64,000 nucleotides of DNA. It comes from Siphonodentalium dalli. Lineage: Eukaryota; Mollusca; Scaphopoda; Gadilida; Siphonodentaliidae. Position numbers and translations under genes: made by a program. The stretch covers positions 255,233,863-255,297,862 of the forward strand of contig CP136064.1 in the NCBI GenBank assembly GCA_032622095.1. The letters are read 5' to 3'. This document shows, piece by piece, positions 1-10,595 of the stretch; the first letter of the stretch is position 1, and every line of letters begins with the position of its first letter. A model generated the notes under the pieces. It was not told the origin of the DNA. It did not search any database and saw nothing but the letters and a program-made list of their open reading frames with translations.

Positions 1-109
1 CTCATTAGAAACAGTTACAAGGCAACTACTCGAAATTTGCAGAATAAACAAATTCTAGCTTATAACGTTGTAATTATACATCAGCAAATTGCGTCTATTG
101 TGTTATTCA

Positions 110-693
110 TAGCCCAAGTTTTCTTCGGCAAAAACCAGCTAGTAAAATCGGTTGGGATAGTGCTGGTTTGTAGCCAAAGCCTGCTGCGTATACAGTTCTA
201 TGACGGGTGTATTGACCAGCTCATCTAACATTGCTAATAACTGTAATAATATCTCAAATTTGTGGTAGTATGTCTGTCTATTACATGAAATATATTATAT
301 TTGTTCCGAACTCCACAAGAGTTGCCAACTGAAAGTAGTAATTCAATCGGAAAAATAAATTATATCGCAGTGTTTACATAAATACGAACTCATTTCTTCT
401 CGCTAAATCACACTGCGAATTGAATGTGAACAACAAGAGAGTACTCACAGTACCAGGCATATTCTGAGGGTATTTAAACAGGAAATTTGGATTATAATAG
501 TATGATATATATGTACATAGTATCATATATTGATTTGTTGAACAAAATTGATTAAATGTCAGGAGAATCCCCGCCACTGAGTTTGGGTGTACACCCAGTT
601 ATAGAAATGTATACGCAGTGGGTTTCGGTTAAAAACCAGCACTATCCCAACCGGTTTCACTAGCTGGTTTTTGGCAGAAGGAAACTTGGGCTA
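110..693. mobile_element. Long-TIR foldback element with 9-bp TSD (MULE-like)
   Basis: Inverted arms of about 105 bp begin TAGCCCAAG and end CTTGGGCTA. They are flanked by a perfect 9-bp direct repeat TGTTATTCA at 101-109 and 694-702. Long inverted repeats with a 9-bp duplication are typical of non-autonomous Mutator-like elements; assignment rests on that structure only. The middle shows no coding sequence. Copy B has the same element (42626-44392), there split by a Helitron. Confidence 0.75.
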
Positions 694-1164
694 TGTTATT
701 CATTGCTCTCCCTGTACGTCACTCGCTTGAAATTTACAAAATCAAAGACTAATAGTAATAGTTTGAACATGAACACATGTGCCTATGAACTCTATTTGAT
801 GAATTTCACATTATTTGAACTTGTGTTCGGTTATGTTCAGTTGTGATGGGTAAATTGTAGGACTGGGCAGTCCTCATGAGGAAGCGGGCCGCATTTTAGA
901 TTTCCCTGACATGATGTATCGCTCCTGTATTTTTTCATAGTGGAAACCGGCGCTTTAGTGTGAATTTCTGGCCAGAATGTATTCTCACCGGAAACTCCGG
1001 CAATGGTTTTCCTGTCAACGTTCCTATCATGGACATTTAAAATATCTTTGGTTATGAGAATGAGTACAGGGATGGCAAAACAATGAAAGCTTATTGTAAA
1101 GCATGCGCCAAGCATTCTGACAGCATTCGGGGAAAAAATTACCGGTAAAGCCTTAAAGCAGTTT
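694..1164. other. Unclassified duplicated DNA with a solo inverted-repeat arm
   Basis: 765-847 matches one arm of the inverted-repeat element at 6524-8632 (the part running from the GAACATGAA motif to the TTCGGTTATG motif) without a partner arm nearby. 848-1164 shows no coding potential or repeat structure that I recognise and is kept in copy B (about 44545-44880). Confidence 0.5.
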
Positions 1165-1426
1165 GAGAAAATGGCTTTATAAGGTTCCCTGTCAAAACTT
1201 CAAAAAGTTCCCAGGTTTTGTACTGGTGGAATATTATCTATACGACGTTAGCGATAGTAGAGATTCATGGCATGATCTACATTAGGACCCTAATTGACTT
1301 TGCATTCATTGTAATAAGACCCCAGGGAATAATAATTTAAGTCAACACAAACAAAGTAGAAACAATAACATGAACATTGTAAATTAAAATTTTAATATAT
1401 AATAAGGTAACAATACTGATGGGGTA

Positions 1427-1862
1427 ATTGTCACAAGGCTCCGATCACATTCGAAGCCAGCTTTTTAATTCGATCACAAATGTAGCCAGCTTTTCGATCC
1501 CATTCATAGCCAGCTTTTCTAATTCCATGCTTTATATGGCGCGAAATATGACGTCATCGCGTTCGTGATTAAAATTTCAACATCATGCTCCAAAACTTCC
1601 GTTTATCGACTTATATTGGAATATAATTCGAGCATCTAACGACATTGATCCGAAATCTCAGGTTATTAGATGAACTAATATAAAATTTACGATGTTTTTT
1701 CATTCATCAACTCAGAAAAATGTGACTAACCTAATCTTGTTCATTGAGGCTCGCATGAATATTAAAAGCTGGCTACAAATGTGATCGCCGTTGAAAAGCT
1801 GGCAACATTTGTGATCGATTTAAAAAAGCTGGCTACGAATATGACAGGAGCCTTGTGACAAT
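1427..1862. mobile_element. MITE whose TIRs are made of ~26-bp tandem subrepeats
   Basis: Left end ATTGTCACAAGGCTCC and right end GGAGCCTTGTGACAAT are perfect inverted repeats. Each arm holds three imperfect tandem units of about 26-30 bp, each with a GATCACA-type block followed by GCCAGCTTTT. No target duplication is clear. In copy B the counterpart starts near 46031, and a hAT MITE has landed in its right-hand terminal bases. Confidence 0.65.
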
Positions 1863-2340
1863 CCCTTCCTTTTAATAGATATCGCAACCCTATAATAAGT
1901 TTATCTAACATTTCGATGTATTCTTTTAGAACTGTTGGTCCATGATTATTAATAGCTTTGGCGAATATTGCAACTAATTCCGTCGAAGCCATAACGAGAG
2001 GTTTTAAAAGTAGCTGTCTTTATTAATACTATTAACTCAGTGCTTGCTTATGGATGTCTATACCTCCAACATGACATGTATACACGAACGCTCTATATAT
2101 AACTATAATAGTGAAATTCAGGATGTGCCTGACCTGTTCAAATGTTACCTCCATAATATCTCAACTATAAGTTACAGTCGCGCAATATTGATGCTGATAC
2201 TAATAACAAACGGAAACCAATTGTACACTATGTGAATTGTGAACTACTACTAATTTGACTTTATTTTTATTTAGCAAATCAACGGCTGATCAATATGGAC
2301 CCAAAACTCATTCAACGCTGCCACTGATCAATATTTTGGT
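1863..2340. other. Unclassified part of the duplication
   Basis: No coding sequence or structural RNA is seen. In copy B a hAT MITE (47053-47683) interrupts this stretch, and its empty site is at about 2050-2060 here. Confidence 0.4.
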
Positions 2341-2658
2341 AGAAGTAGTCATTTTGATAGATCATGCCACGAATCTCTAGAATCAGTAGAGTTCATATTC
2401 CACCAGTACAAAACCCAGGGACTTAAAGTTTTGACAGGGAACCTTATAAAGTCGAAAAAATAACGCGAGGAATGTATTTGTTAATACCTGTTGCTTAATG
2501 ATTTATTCATCGGTACGTGAAGTTCCCAGCTCGAGATTACATTATTTACGTGACATTTGAGACCCGATTCCGCGATAAATATTTATTTTATTCCCCGTCA
2601 CGAAATTCATTGTCTTATCAAATACGGAAGCAATTCTGGATTGGTCGATGGCCAAAAG

Positions 2659-2739
2659 TAGGCTTGCCACGATTATTCGACTAACCTTCAACAGGTGCGG
2701 TAGTCGACGGTTATTTACTTTCGTCGACTAATCGCCCAA

Positions 2740-2776
<37 letters not shown>

Positions 2777-3219
2777 GGGCTATGTAAGCAGTAATATGCA
2801 CACATGCCATGCCTGGAAGTAAAAGCTAAGTGTATGCAGCAAAATTTACCATCGATACAGAATGGGATTCTCAGCATTCTCTGCAAAACTAACTACTAGT
2901 ACAGTCCGTTTTCAATAAATATCTAACAATTCCACAAGCTTTCAATAGGCACCTCGATGCATGTTCGCAGGGAACAATGAATGACTGGACATGTATTATA
3001 CAAATATTTCGTCCGCGGGAATAAATAATGACAAGGAGGGAGTTTACCGGCTCTTCAACTTTGAGTTTAGGTGGCCAATGACGGGCGGGTGGATGCAATT
3101 TTGAATTTTAATATCACTTGTTTACCTGGGTGTAATATAGGACGCATATATGAACGATTAATCGACTAACCGTCAATTATAACGGTCAATTATGAAAACT
3201 CATAGTCGTGACCACCCTA
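2659..3219. mobile_element. hAT element, short form (561 bp)
   Basis: Imperfect terminal repeats start TAGGCTTGCCACGA on the left and, reversed, TAGGGTGGTCACGA on the right. The flanks are GCCAAAAG (2651-2658) and GCCAAAAC (3220-3227), an 8-bp duplication with one mismatch. Copy B has the same element at 48287-50187 with several hundred extra internal bases even after its own nested hAT is removed, so this copy is probably an internal-deletion derivative. A run of 36 G lies at 2740-2775. Confidence 0.75.
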
Positions 3220-3284
3220 GCCAAAACTGAAAGTATAACTTCCCTCAACCGAACCGGTCACAAAACTGGTGAAGCTTCACATGC

Positions 3285-3486
3285 GTAACACTCACGCTGG
3301 ATTAATACTCTATATATACATGTATCTACTGTATATTGCCATTGATTTGGAATAAAACATTGTTTCGTAGATAAATCATTTGTATCGGTCTCCTTTGTAA
3401 AGAAACTTGTATCCTACGGTCCGCGGTGTCGCCGATAAAAGACAACCGTCGCATTGGATTGTGTATTAATCCAACGTGAGTGTTAC
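3285..3486. mobile_element. Small inverted-repeat MITE (202 bp)
   Basis: GTAACACTCACG...GGATTAATAC on the left is matched in reverse by GTATTAATCC...CGTGAGTGTTAC on the right, with one small bulge. No target duplication could be fixed. It is present in both A and B; in B a larger hAT element (50298-51367) sits inside it. Confidence 0.55.
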
Positions 3487-3825
3487 ACAGGGGGAGCTTG
3501 ACCCAGAATTGCTTCCGCGTTTGGTCACTTTAGACAATGAATTTCGTGACAATAAAATAAATATTTATCATGCAATCGGGTCTCAAAAGTCACGTAAATA
3601 ATGTAATCTAGAGACAGTAACTTCACGTACCGATGAATGAATCATCAAGCAACAGTTATTAACAAAGAAATACATTCCTAGGCGTTATTTTATCGTCTTT
3701 ATAAGGTTCTGTCAAAACTTTAAAAAAGTACCCGGGTATTGTACTGGTGGACTATTATGATCTCTACAGGCGTCAGCAGGAGTAGACAGGTCTGGCAAAT
3801 GTGAGAATACAGCTACAATAGCTGT

Positions 3826-5969
3826 ATTCAGCTAACCTAGCTGTATATTATACTCTCAAATCGGCTGTTTTTCGATAATAAACTAGAAGCGCTAATTTGC
3901 GCATCAAAATTAGGCTACCCTATTCTCCGGCCACCCTCAACCAAATCAAAATCGTCGCTTGTGTTCTGACAAAGTGTTGCCTTTTGTCGGCACGGCGATG
4001 GTGATTATGTGTGAAAACTTACTACGGCGGTCGATGTCGGTCATACCGGTTAATAACTCTCTTATGCAATGCGGAATACCTTGAAAAATACATTAAATAC
4101 AATATTTATCACCGAAGATGGAACATCTTAATCATTCCCGGAAGTATCAATATGATGCTGCTAAAACGCAGTTTGGTTGGTGCGTTAAAACAGGTAAAAA
4201 GGGGAACATCTCTAGCCAGAGTTTAACCGAGCGAGTTCCACTCACTGCTTGAGCTGATTCTCTCCAAAAATACGGAAACGCATACTTGTATGTCGAATCG
4301 CGAAAATACAAATACCAATGTTATGTTTTAAGTAAGTTTTCACACATTATATATTTTCCCGCCAAAACAGATTGAATAGTTCTTACTCGCTAACGACCAG
4401 GACTTCATGTTTGAAATACTTCAGAAATTATATATTAAAGTCGCATTTTCATTTCAGTTGTCCCTACTCTAGTGATCCGAATAATAGTAGGGGTCGGAAT
4501 AATAGTAGGGGGTGGAAAATTTGCCAAATTTTAATAATAGTAGGGGTCGGAATAATAGTAGGGGGTGGAAATGTCAATGAAAAAGGAGATCATTGAAGAA
4601 CACTGATTTAATTATCAAACAAAAACTTATAATAAACACTCCTCGACCCAGCACGGACAACGTCTGGTTCTTGCAGAACCTTTTCAATGTCATTGATTTG
4701 AACGGAGAACACAGCGTCAACACTTTTATACGAATTTTCAGTTCCAGCACAAGGCTCGAAAAATCTAACACTCAGGGGATCCTGAGCGGGTAACACATGC
4801 GGGAAGGGTATGGTATCGCTTTCTTATCAGAACATAACACCCAGTTTTATAAGTTTCGTCTGTAGTACTACTGGTAGTATGTTGGTTTGTATAAACGTGG
4901 TGATCTTGACATTGACAACTCGCGTGACCCGTACACCACAAGTTATTTGACGGAGGTACGCGGAAGGTTTACTTTCATGCTATTAATTTTCTTTGGTCGG
5001 AATCGGTCCACCAACTACTCAATTGTGTTCTAATTAAAGAAACTTTCAAACGTGAGCCCCAGACGTTGATTAACTTCTTAGTTAATAACGCGTCAATTGT
5101 AAAAAAAAACACAGACATAACGCGTTGTCACCTTTCTTCGCCTCACTGAACGATAAACAATACCCGCAGAGGGGGGTCTGTCTATTGCAATAGGGTCGCA
5201 CGAATTGCAAAATAGCGACACGTGCGAGGATGGAGTTACTTCCCATGGATCAAATCATTGATTATATTGCGATGCCAGACGGTTGCGCGAATTCTTTGAA
5301 CGTATTCCGTTTCATGCATGCCATTTGATTAAAAACTACGAATAATGCGATCATTCATGGAGTATGGGTGATCAAAATTAAATAATCGTAGGGGCTTGAA
5401 TAAGAATCGTAGGGGGTGGATTTTTTCTCCAAAATTAACAATCGTACGGGTACGGTTATTCGGATCACTAGAGTATGTTGTGCCATACATGTACATTTGC
5501 AATATGCCGCACAATATCTGTATATACAGTTATGAATAGTTACCAGTATCGCTCACAAACCGCTAGTGGTATGTAATTCTAAATGCTTGATATAGCCTAG
5601 GTACACCATTCTAACGCCCCCTACCGGTTTAGCATCGGGAAGAAGTAAACGAGTGTTTGGGATGAATTTGATCTTTATTTTATAAGTTAGTTAATGAATG
5701 CATTTGCAGAAAATAGTCCCCAGAATATTTACTGACATCGACCACCGTAGTAAGTTTTCACACAAAATCAGAATTGCCGTGTCGACAAAACGTCAAAAGG
5801 CAACACTTTGTCAGAACACAAGCGACGATTTTGATTTGGTCGAGGGTGACCGGAGAATATGGTAGCCTAATTTTGATGCGCAAATTAGCGCTTCTAGTTT
5901 ATTATCGAAAAACAGCCGGTTTGAGAGTATAATATATAGCTGAATACAGCTGAGCTAGGTTAGCTGAAT
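3826..5969. mobile_element. Inner element with ~220-bp inverted arms
   Basis: 3826-4040 is the near-perfect reverse complement of 5735-5969, both starting ATTCAGCTAACCTAGC. It sits within the left arm of the 5.5 kb element and holds a third inverted-repeat element. Reading frames here (for example at 4011-4226) belong to the repeat arms and are not gene-like. Confidence 0.75.
4465..5476. mobile_element. Innermost element with 20-bp perfect TIRs
   Basis: TACTCTAGTGATCCGAATAA at 4465-4484 is the exact reverse complement of 5457-5476. Next to each end are short direct repeats containing AATAGTAGGGG or AATCGTAGGGG followed by GGTGGA, four on the left and two or three on the right. Short TIRs with subterminal direct repeats suggest a DNA transposon derivative; superfamily unknown and no transposase is seen. 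Confidence 0.65.
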
Positions 5970-6523
5970 CACAGTCCTAGGAATCACTGTCCATGTAATA
6001 TTAAATTTGATTAAAATATAACAAATAGATCTAGATATATTACCTCTACTATATAGATATAAGCTACAGTTAGGCAACTTCAGATTTTGTTATTATGTAA
6101 ATCATCACCTCATTGGCTGCAGACCACCCCCTGTGCTCTATCACTAAAACGAACAATTCGATTTTTCGTTCGAAAAAAATGCATTTATCTCCCCACATTT
6201 GACATGTGACAATTAAGTTAATTGTTCTTAATGTGCTCGTCGGGTCATATCAACTGTACCTTGTCTGAGTTGTACATAAATCGTAATTTTCCATCCAATA
6301 TTCACATTGAATAACTGTCGGCTAAATTATCAAGTGACGTAATTCTGCAAAATTGTTTAAAACGGGAAGTTATCAATCCAGTTCCCTATTACACATTACT
6401 TTTGCAGCCAAACCCAGCACGAGTTATCTCCCATTGCCATTCTTGAGATGCGGAGTTAACTGGGAGCTTGGAATATAAAATTTGCTTTCACATCTCAAGA
6501 TATCAACCACCCCCAGGCGGTGC
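5970..6523. other. Unclassified spacer
   Basis: AT-rich DNA of the 5.5 kb element. No reading frame or repeat worth reporting was found. Confidence 0.4.
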
Positions 6524-8632
6524 GTATAAAAGCCGAACACAACCGAACACAACCGAACATAACCGAACACAAGTCCAAATAATGGGAAATATAACGAATA
6601 AAGTTCATAGGCGTGTGTATTCATGTTCACACTATTAATATACGAAGTTTGGTGGAGTTCGGGCCAATAATAAGTGTTTTATTCGATATTTTGTAAAACG
6701 CGTTCAGTGTTCTGCATAGAAAAGCCGAACACAAGCTTCTCTCGTGTATTAGTCTATAACGGCTGTCTAGCTAGGTGATAATTAATATCAGATATATGGT
6801 CACTAAGCCGAAAGGCTTTAATTGTTGTTGGTGGCGGTCTCTCACCTATTGTAGTTCAGTGTTTTGACATTGCAATCAGTATTTGATGGCGCCTACTATT
6901 ATAGAAACAACATGCTTTTGGTGGGCCCCGCCATGAAAGACAACGTACGATTGTAAAAACAATATTTGAGTGACAAGAAAGTGAGTTCATGGTGCAATAT
7001 CCGAGAAGTTCTATATAAGAATGTGGTATGATATTATTTGGCAAATCACAATCTCAGCAGTATTTGGCATTCTGATCACAGGTCTGAAAATTCTACAATG
7101 CCTAATTCCAAATTGATTTACCCATGTGGTGTTTGTTCCCAGGAATGTCACGAGATACGCAGCATCGGCTGCGATATGTGTGACCGATGGTTTCATGTAG
7201 AGTGCCAGCAATTGAAAATCAATGACTTTTTACTAAGTCATCGCTTGGTGACCAATTTAATTTATGCCAGAATCTTCGGCAAATTTCGACTGACGGACGT
7301 TTGACGATACCGAAAACCGCGACTATTGCCAAGAAGCCATGTCAGACTAAAAGAGTAAAGGCATGCAAAACTAGATCAATCAACCCTAGCAAGCGTCAAA
7401 AGGTATCTTGGCGCAAAATAATTATTCCTGCATATCAGACTTTTAAAAAGATACAATACGAAACGCTCTTTATTCGTATTCAGACAATTCATTTCAATTC
7501 AATCGGTATTCGATGCATGTGTTTCTACGATAAGTTGAACACTGGCTTTATATCGGCTTCCACCATACAGCATGATATATACACAAAAGTTAGGCACGCA
7601 TCAGAGCCATTTCCATCCACTGACTTCAAGGAGAACAAACTCTGCCCAAATCCGTTCCGCCGAGGACAGAATTTTCATATAAGTATATTGTATAGTATAT
7701 TGTATAGTACTTTGAACATATACTATGATTGACATCAATTCCACCAGAATTCCCTGCACCATCACCAAGAGATGTTATGTCGCCAACAAGAACACTATTA
7801 TATATAATTTTACAATGTTTACTTATGATTGCAATAAACTATTTGTTTTGTGGTTAGTATTATGTTCTCCGAACCATTTCCGCATGAGTATCTTAACTCG
7901 ACAACCGATTTACTACTTCTTAGAAGTCCGGGGCGTGCTGATATGTTCGCATTTGTCCAGTATGATCCATCTAAACTACCACATTGTACGAAATGACTTG
8001 TAATAATAACGGGGGGGGGGGGGGGGGGGGGGGGTAACATTTTAGTGAGAATGCAGACGAAAATGGACAACAAAACACGTTTTTTCTCGCGAATTAAACC
8101 TGCCAAATCCCTTCTGGCAGATATTAATTATCACCTATCAGCGGATAATCTAATCCATGAGACAGAAGTTTGTGTTTGTGTTCGGCTTTTCTATGCCAAA
8201 CACAAACGCGTTATACAAAACACCCAACAAAACACTCATTATTGAACCAAACTCCACCAAACTTCGTATAGTAATAGTATGAACGTGAATACATATGCCT
8301 ATGAACTTTACAAGGTGGTCTTATATTTAGTAGACTGTATATAGAGTTATATATCTAAAATGCCAGCTAACGCCACATCTATGCATATCTATGTGTTAAT
8401 TAATTACCGGTGACTGAGTGTCGAACATAAACTTGTGTTCGGCTTTTCTATGCCGAACACTAAACGCGTTTTACAAAATATCGAATAAACACTTATTATT
8501 GGCCCGAACTCCACCAAACTTCGTATAGTAATAGTGTGAACATGAATACACATGCCTATGAACTTTATTCGTGAAATTTCCCATTATTTGGACTTGTGTT
8601 CGGTTATGTTCGGTTGTGTTCGGCTTTTATGA
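6524..8632. mobile_element. ~2.1 kb inverted-repeat element with a PHD-finger relic
   Basis: 6524-6745 is the reverse complement of 8435-8632. The outermost part is a short tandem of CCGAACACAA units just inside ATAAAAGCCG. An extra partial arm lies at 8167-8310 in the same orientation as the right arm, so the right side has been partly duplicated. The interior has the PHD-like reading frame at 7098-7304 and a run of 24 G at 8011-8034. A solo arm of the family is at 765-847. Confidence 0.7.
7098..7304 (+). pseudogene. Truncated PHD-type zinc finger (transposon protein relic)
   Basis: The frame from ATG 7098 codes for about 68 residues. It has the spacing of the first part of a PHD finger: CGVC, then about 11 residues to CDMC, then WFHVEC, i.e. 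Cys4-His-Cys with the conserved aromatic before His. The final Cys pair of a full C4HC3 finger is missing and the frame stops soon after. A second frame at 7301-7732 is basic but not recognisable. PHD fingers occur at the N-terminus of several invertebrate transposon proteins and bind histone H3 tails in other contexts; here it is inside an inverted-repeat element, so it is most likely a decayed element gene. An earlier ATG at 7038 is open in the same frame. Confidence 0.55.
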
Positions 8633-9257
8633 GCTCCCCCCCCCAGGGCCCTACTTGAAAATATATAGATATATTAGTTTGAGATGGTCATTTCTACATT
8701 TCTCTAGTAATGAGAATGAGTTAAAATGTGTACTTAGTAGTGTACAACAGAGCCAGTTTTAACACACCCGACGTCTGTTTACTCACATCCGTAATCCCTT
8801 TTATTCGGATTATCACCGGTTGGCTATACGCGAACGAACTATTTACAAATTGGGTGGTTTTCTCAGAAATGATTAGGAATCCCCGAGAGTTGGACTTGAA
8901 TGAATATTCGAGGAACTAACAGACATTTTTCTGGTAAGTGGGTAAAGATAGAAACAATCTGAATACACCAGCGTTTCAAGAAAAAAATACGGAATATGAT
9001 GATATAAACTCAGAAAGCGAGAATGTTTGTGTGGCATAAAAATTTGTACTCTTGTAATTTCGTTCAAATCATCTACCAATGAAAATGCAGAACACAAAAT
9101 TTTTACTTGCCAAACTGGTATATATATTAATATAATAACTAACTATAATATATTGATTTAATATTATTAAATAATATTTTATTCAACTAACAGTGATTCC
9201 TAGGGACTGTGGCTGAATACAGCTATTGTAGCTGTATTCTCACATTTGCCAGACCTG

Positions 9258-9977
9258 GTACTGGTACTAGTAGAGATTCGTGGCATGATCTACCATTTTG
9301 ACAACTCTGTAACATGTGCCATGTCCTTAAAAATAAATATACACTGTTCCCTTTGATACTAACTGTTCAACAATTTTATCACAACCCTTCAATAATTGCT
9401 ATAAGTCAAGTTTGTGTAAGAAATTCTTAAAATGGTTTCAGGCCACGATGTTTTGACCGGAAGTATGATCAGGGTATGTTCGATTGTACCATAGATTACG
9501 CTCAGGTACAATCGGTCGGGAAGATTCGACCCAGGGCAGATTCGGCAGGGAAGATTCGGCCCATGGTTTGGACCGAATCTTCTCACCAAAAAAATGTTTT
9601 TATCAGTAGTATATTTATATATTTTTCTTTTGTATGTTATTTTATTATTATAATAAAGCATTTGAAATGTTGATTAAAGTGTATACAAGGGATTCATTGT
9701 TCTAGTTTATATTATATATCTTGATCTTATGATTTGATTTAATATTCTTACCTGTGAGAAAGTTGATAATAAAGTTGTACATATATCGGTAAGTTTCGAT
9801 ATAGACAGGTACATGTATCTACCTTGGATAGTTTATACCATCCCCATTGTCATCAAAAGACCGATCCCAAGTAATGGGCAATTAGCATAAAAGGCCGCCC
9901 AATGGTAGGCCTATCTGGAGAAGTCGGCCCCGCGCGAAGTCGACCAATTAACACCCACGCTACCAAACTCCAGGCAT
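9258..9977. other. Copy A continuation, no gene
   Basis: Matches copy B at about 51835-52045 and 53870-54340; B has an extra segment of about 1.8 kb in place of roughly 25 bp near 9480-9510. A block around 9510-9585 contains repeated GGGAAGATTCG motifs. No coding sequence is seen. Confidence 0.5.
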
Positions 9978-10595
9978 AGGTTATTTCCCATCGCTCCGCT
10001 GAGACACCACTGCCATAAGGACATTAATTGGTCAGGAATTCTTACGTGTTTTTATTCTTTTAAAACAAATTTGGTGGTCAAGACAAGATCATAGGTGACT
10101 AAATACAGTTTCGCGGCGATATGTAAAAATAGATTTATCGTCTGCAAAGTACCATCCTTATGGCAGTGCTATATTGCAGTGATAACGTAGCCCGATCGAA
10201 AGAGCCCTGGACCGAAAAGTCCAAGGCCGAAAGAACCCTGGACCGAATCGACCCGCTCCCTGTCAAACTCCATACAGCGCCCTCTACGCTATCGCTGCGA
10301 TATATCACTGGCACAATGAGTGTACTTTGCAGACGATAAATCTATTTTTACATATCGTTGCGGAACTGTATTTACTACTATTTAGTCACCTAGGCTATTA
10401 TCTTGTTTTGACCACCCAATTGTTTTTAAGTTTGCAATAATGGTAATTCTTCCGGTATTGATAAGAACAATATGAACTGAGCCAGACATAGACAATTTTA
10501 ATCCTAAAACATAAGAACTAAAAACACGTAAGAATTCCTTATCAATTAATGTCATTGTGGCAGTGCATGTGGTATCTCAGCGGAGCCATGAGTGA
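9978..10595. mobile_element. Foldback element
   Basis: 9978-10195 pairs in reverse with 10292-10595, sharing CGCTCCGCTGAGA, TTCTTACGTGTTTTTA and TAGATTTATCGTCTGC. The right arm has about 80 bp of extra sequence. The loop at 10196-10291 holds two CCCTGGACCGAA repeats. Copy B keeps only the left arm (to 54470) before the satellite-like array begins. Confidence 0.6.

Larger units (their letters stand above)
1165..2460. repeat. Inverted pair of a ~110-bp arm motif
   Basis: The motif containing TTTTGTACTGGTGGA and, further in, GGCATGATCTAC occurs forward at 1165-1275 and reversed at 2345-2460. A third, forward copy is at 3690-3786 and resumes at 9258-9310 after a 5.5 kb insertion. Alternating orientation of one arm suggests several foldback elements inserted next to or within each other. 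The same arrangement is in copy B. Confidence 0.6.
2395..3775. mobile_element. Foldback element with ~245-bp inverted arms
   Basis: 2400-2640 is the reverse complement, with scattered mismatches, of 3525-3770. The outer ends share CCACCAGTACAA. The arms include blocks around ACGTGAAGTT and ATAAATATTTATTTTATT. The interior is occupied by a hAT element (2659-3219) and a short MITE (3285-3486). No internal gene is visible. Confidence 0.65.
3787..9257. mobile_element. 5.5 kb nested inverted-repeat element private to copy A
   Basis: Both ends carry the same inverted repeat of about 46 bp, starting CAGGTCTGGCAAATGTG and continuing through an internal palindrome AATACAGCT...AGCTGTATT. Copy B is uninterrupted at the matching place (about 51830), which proves insertion in A or precise loss from B. 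Past the TIR, the right arm continues into a block like CAGTGATTCCTAGG whose left partner is displaced to 5973-5992, because another element (3826-5969) inserted in the left arm. No convincing target duplication; AGTAGA at the left flank is a weak candidate. Confidence 0.8.
1..10105. repeat. Segmental duplication, copy A (left end outside window)
   Basis: Position 1 pairs with 42517 and the match runs collinearly to about 10105 (54470 in copy B), same orientation, with few mismatches in the stretches compared by eye. The shared segment is about 4.5 kb once copy-specific insertions are removed. Copy A carries one large private insertion (3787-9257); copy B carries many. The segment is itself made of older inverted-repeat elements, so it could be a tandem or dispersed segmental duplication or a large composite element. 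No intact gene lies in it; its short reading frames fall inside terminal inverted repeats. Confidence 0.9.

Noticed and set aside
37-228. 63-codon reading frame, repeated at 42553-42744
   Set aside because: It lies in and beside the inverted-repeat arm of a foldback element; duplication of the frame only reflects the segmental duplication.
4608-4796. Overlapping frames on both strands near 4574-4796
   Set aside because: Inside a non-autonomous inverted-repeat element; no domain, no preferred strand.
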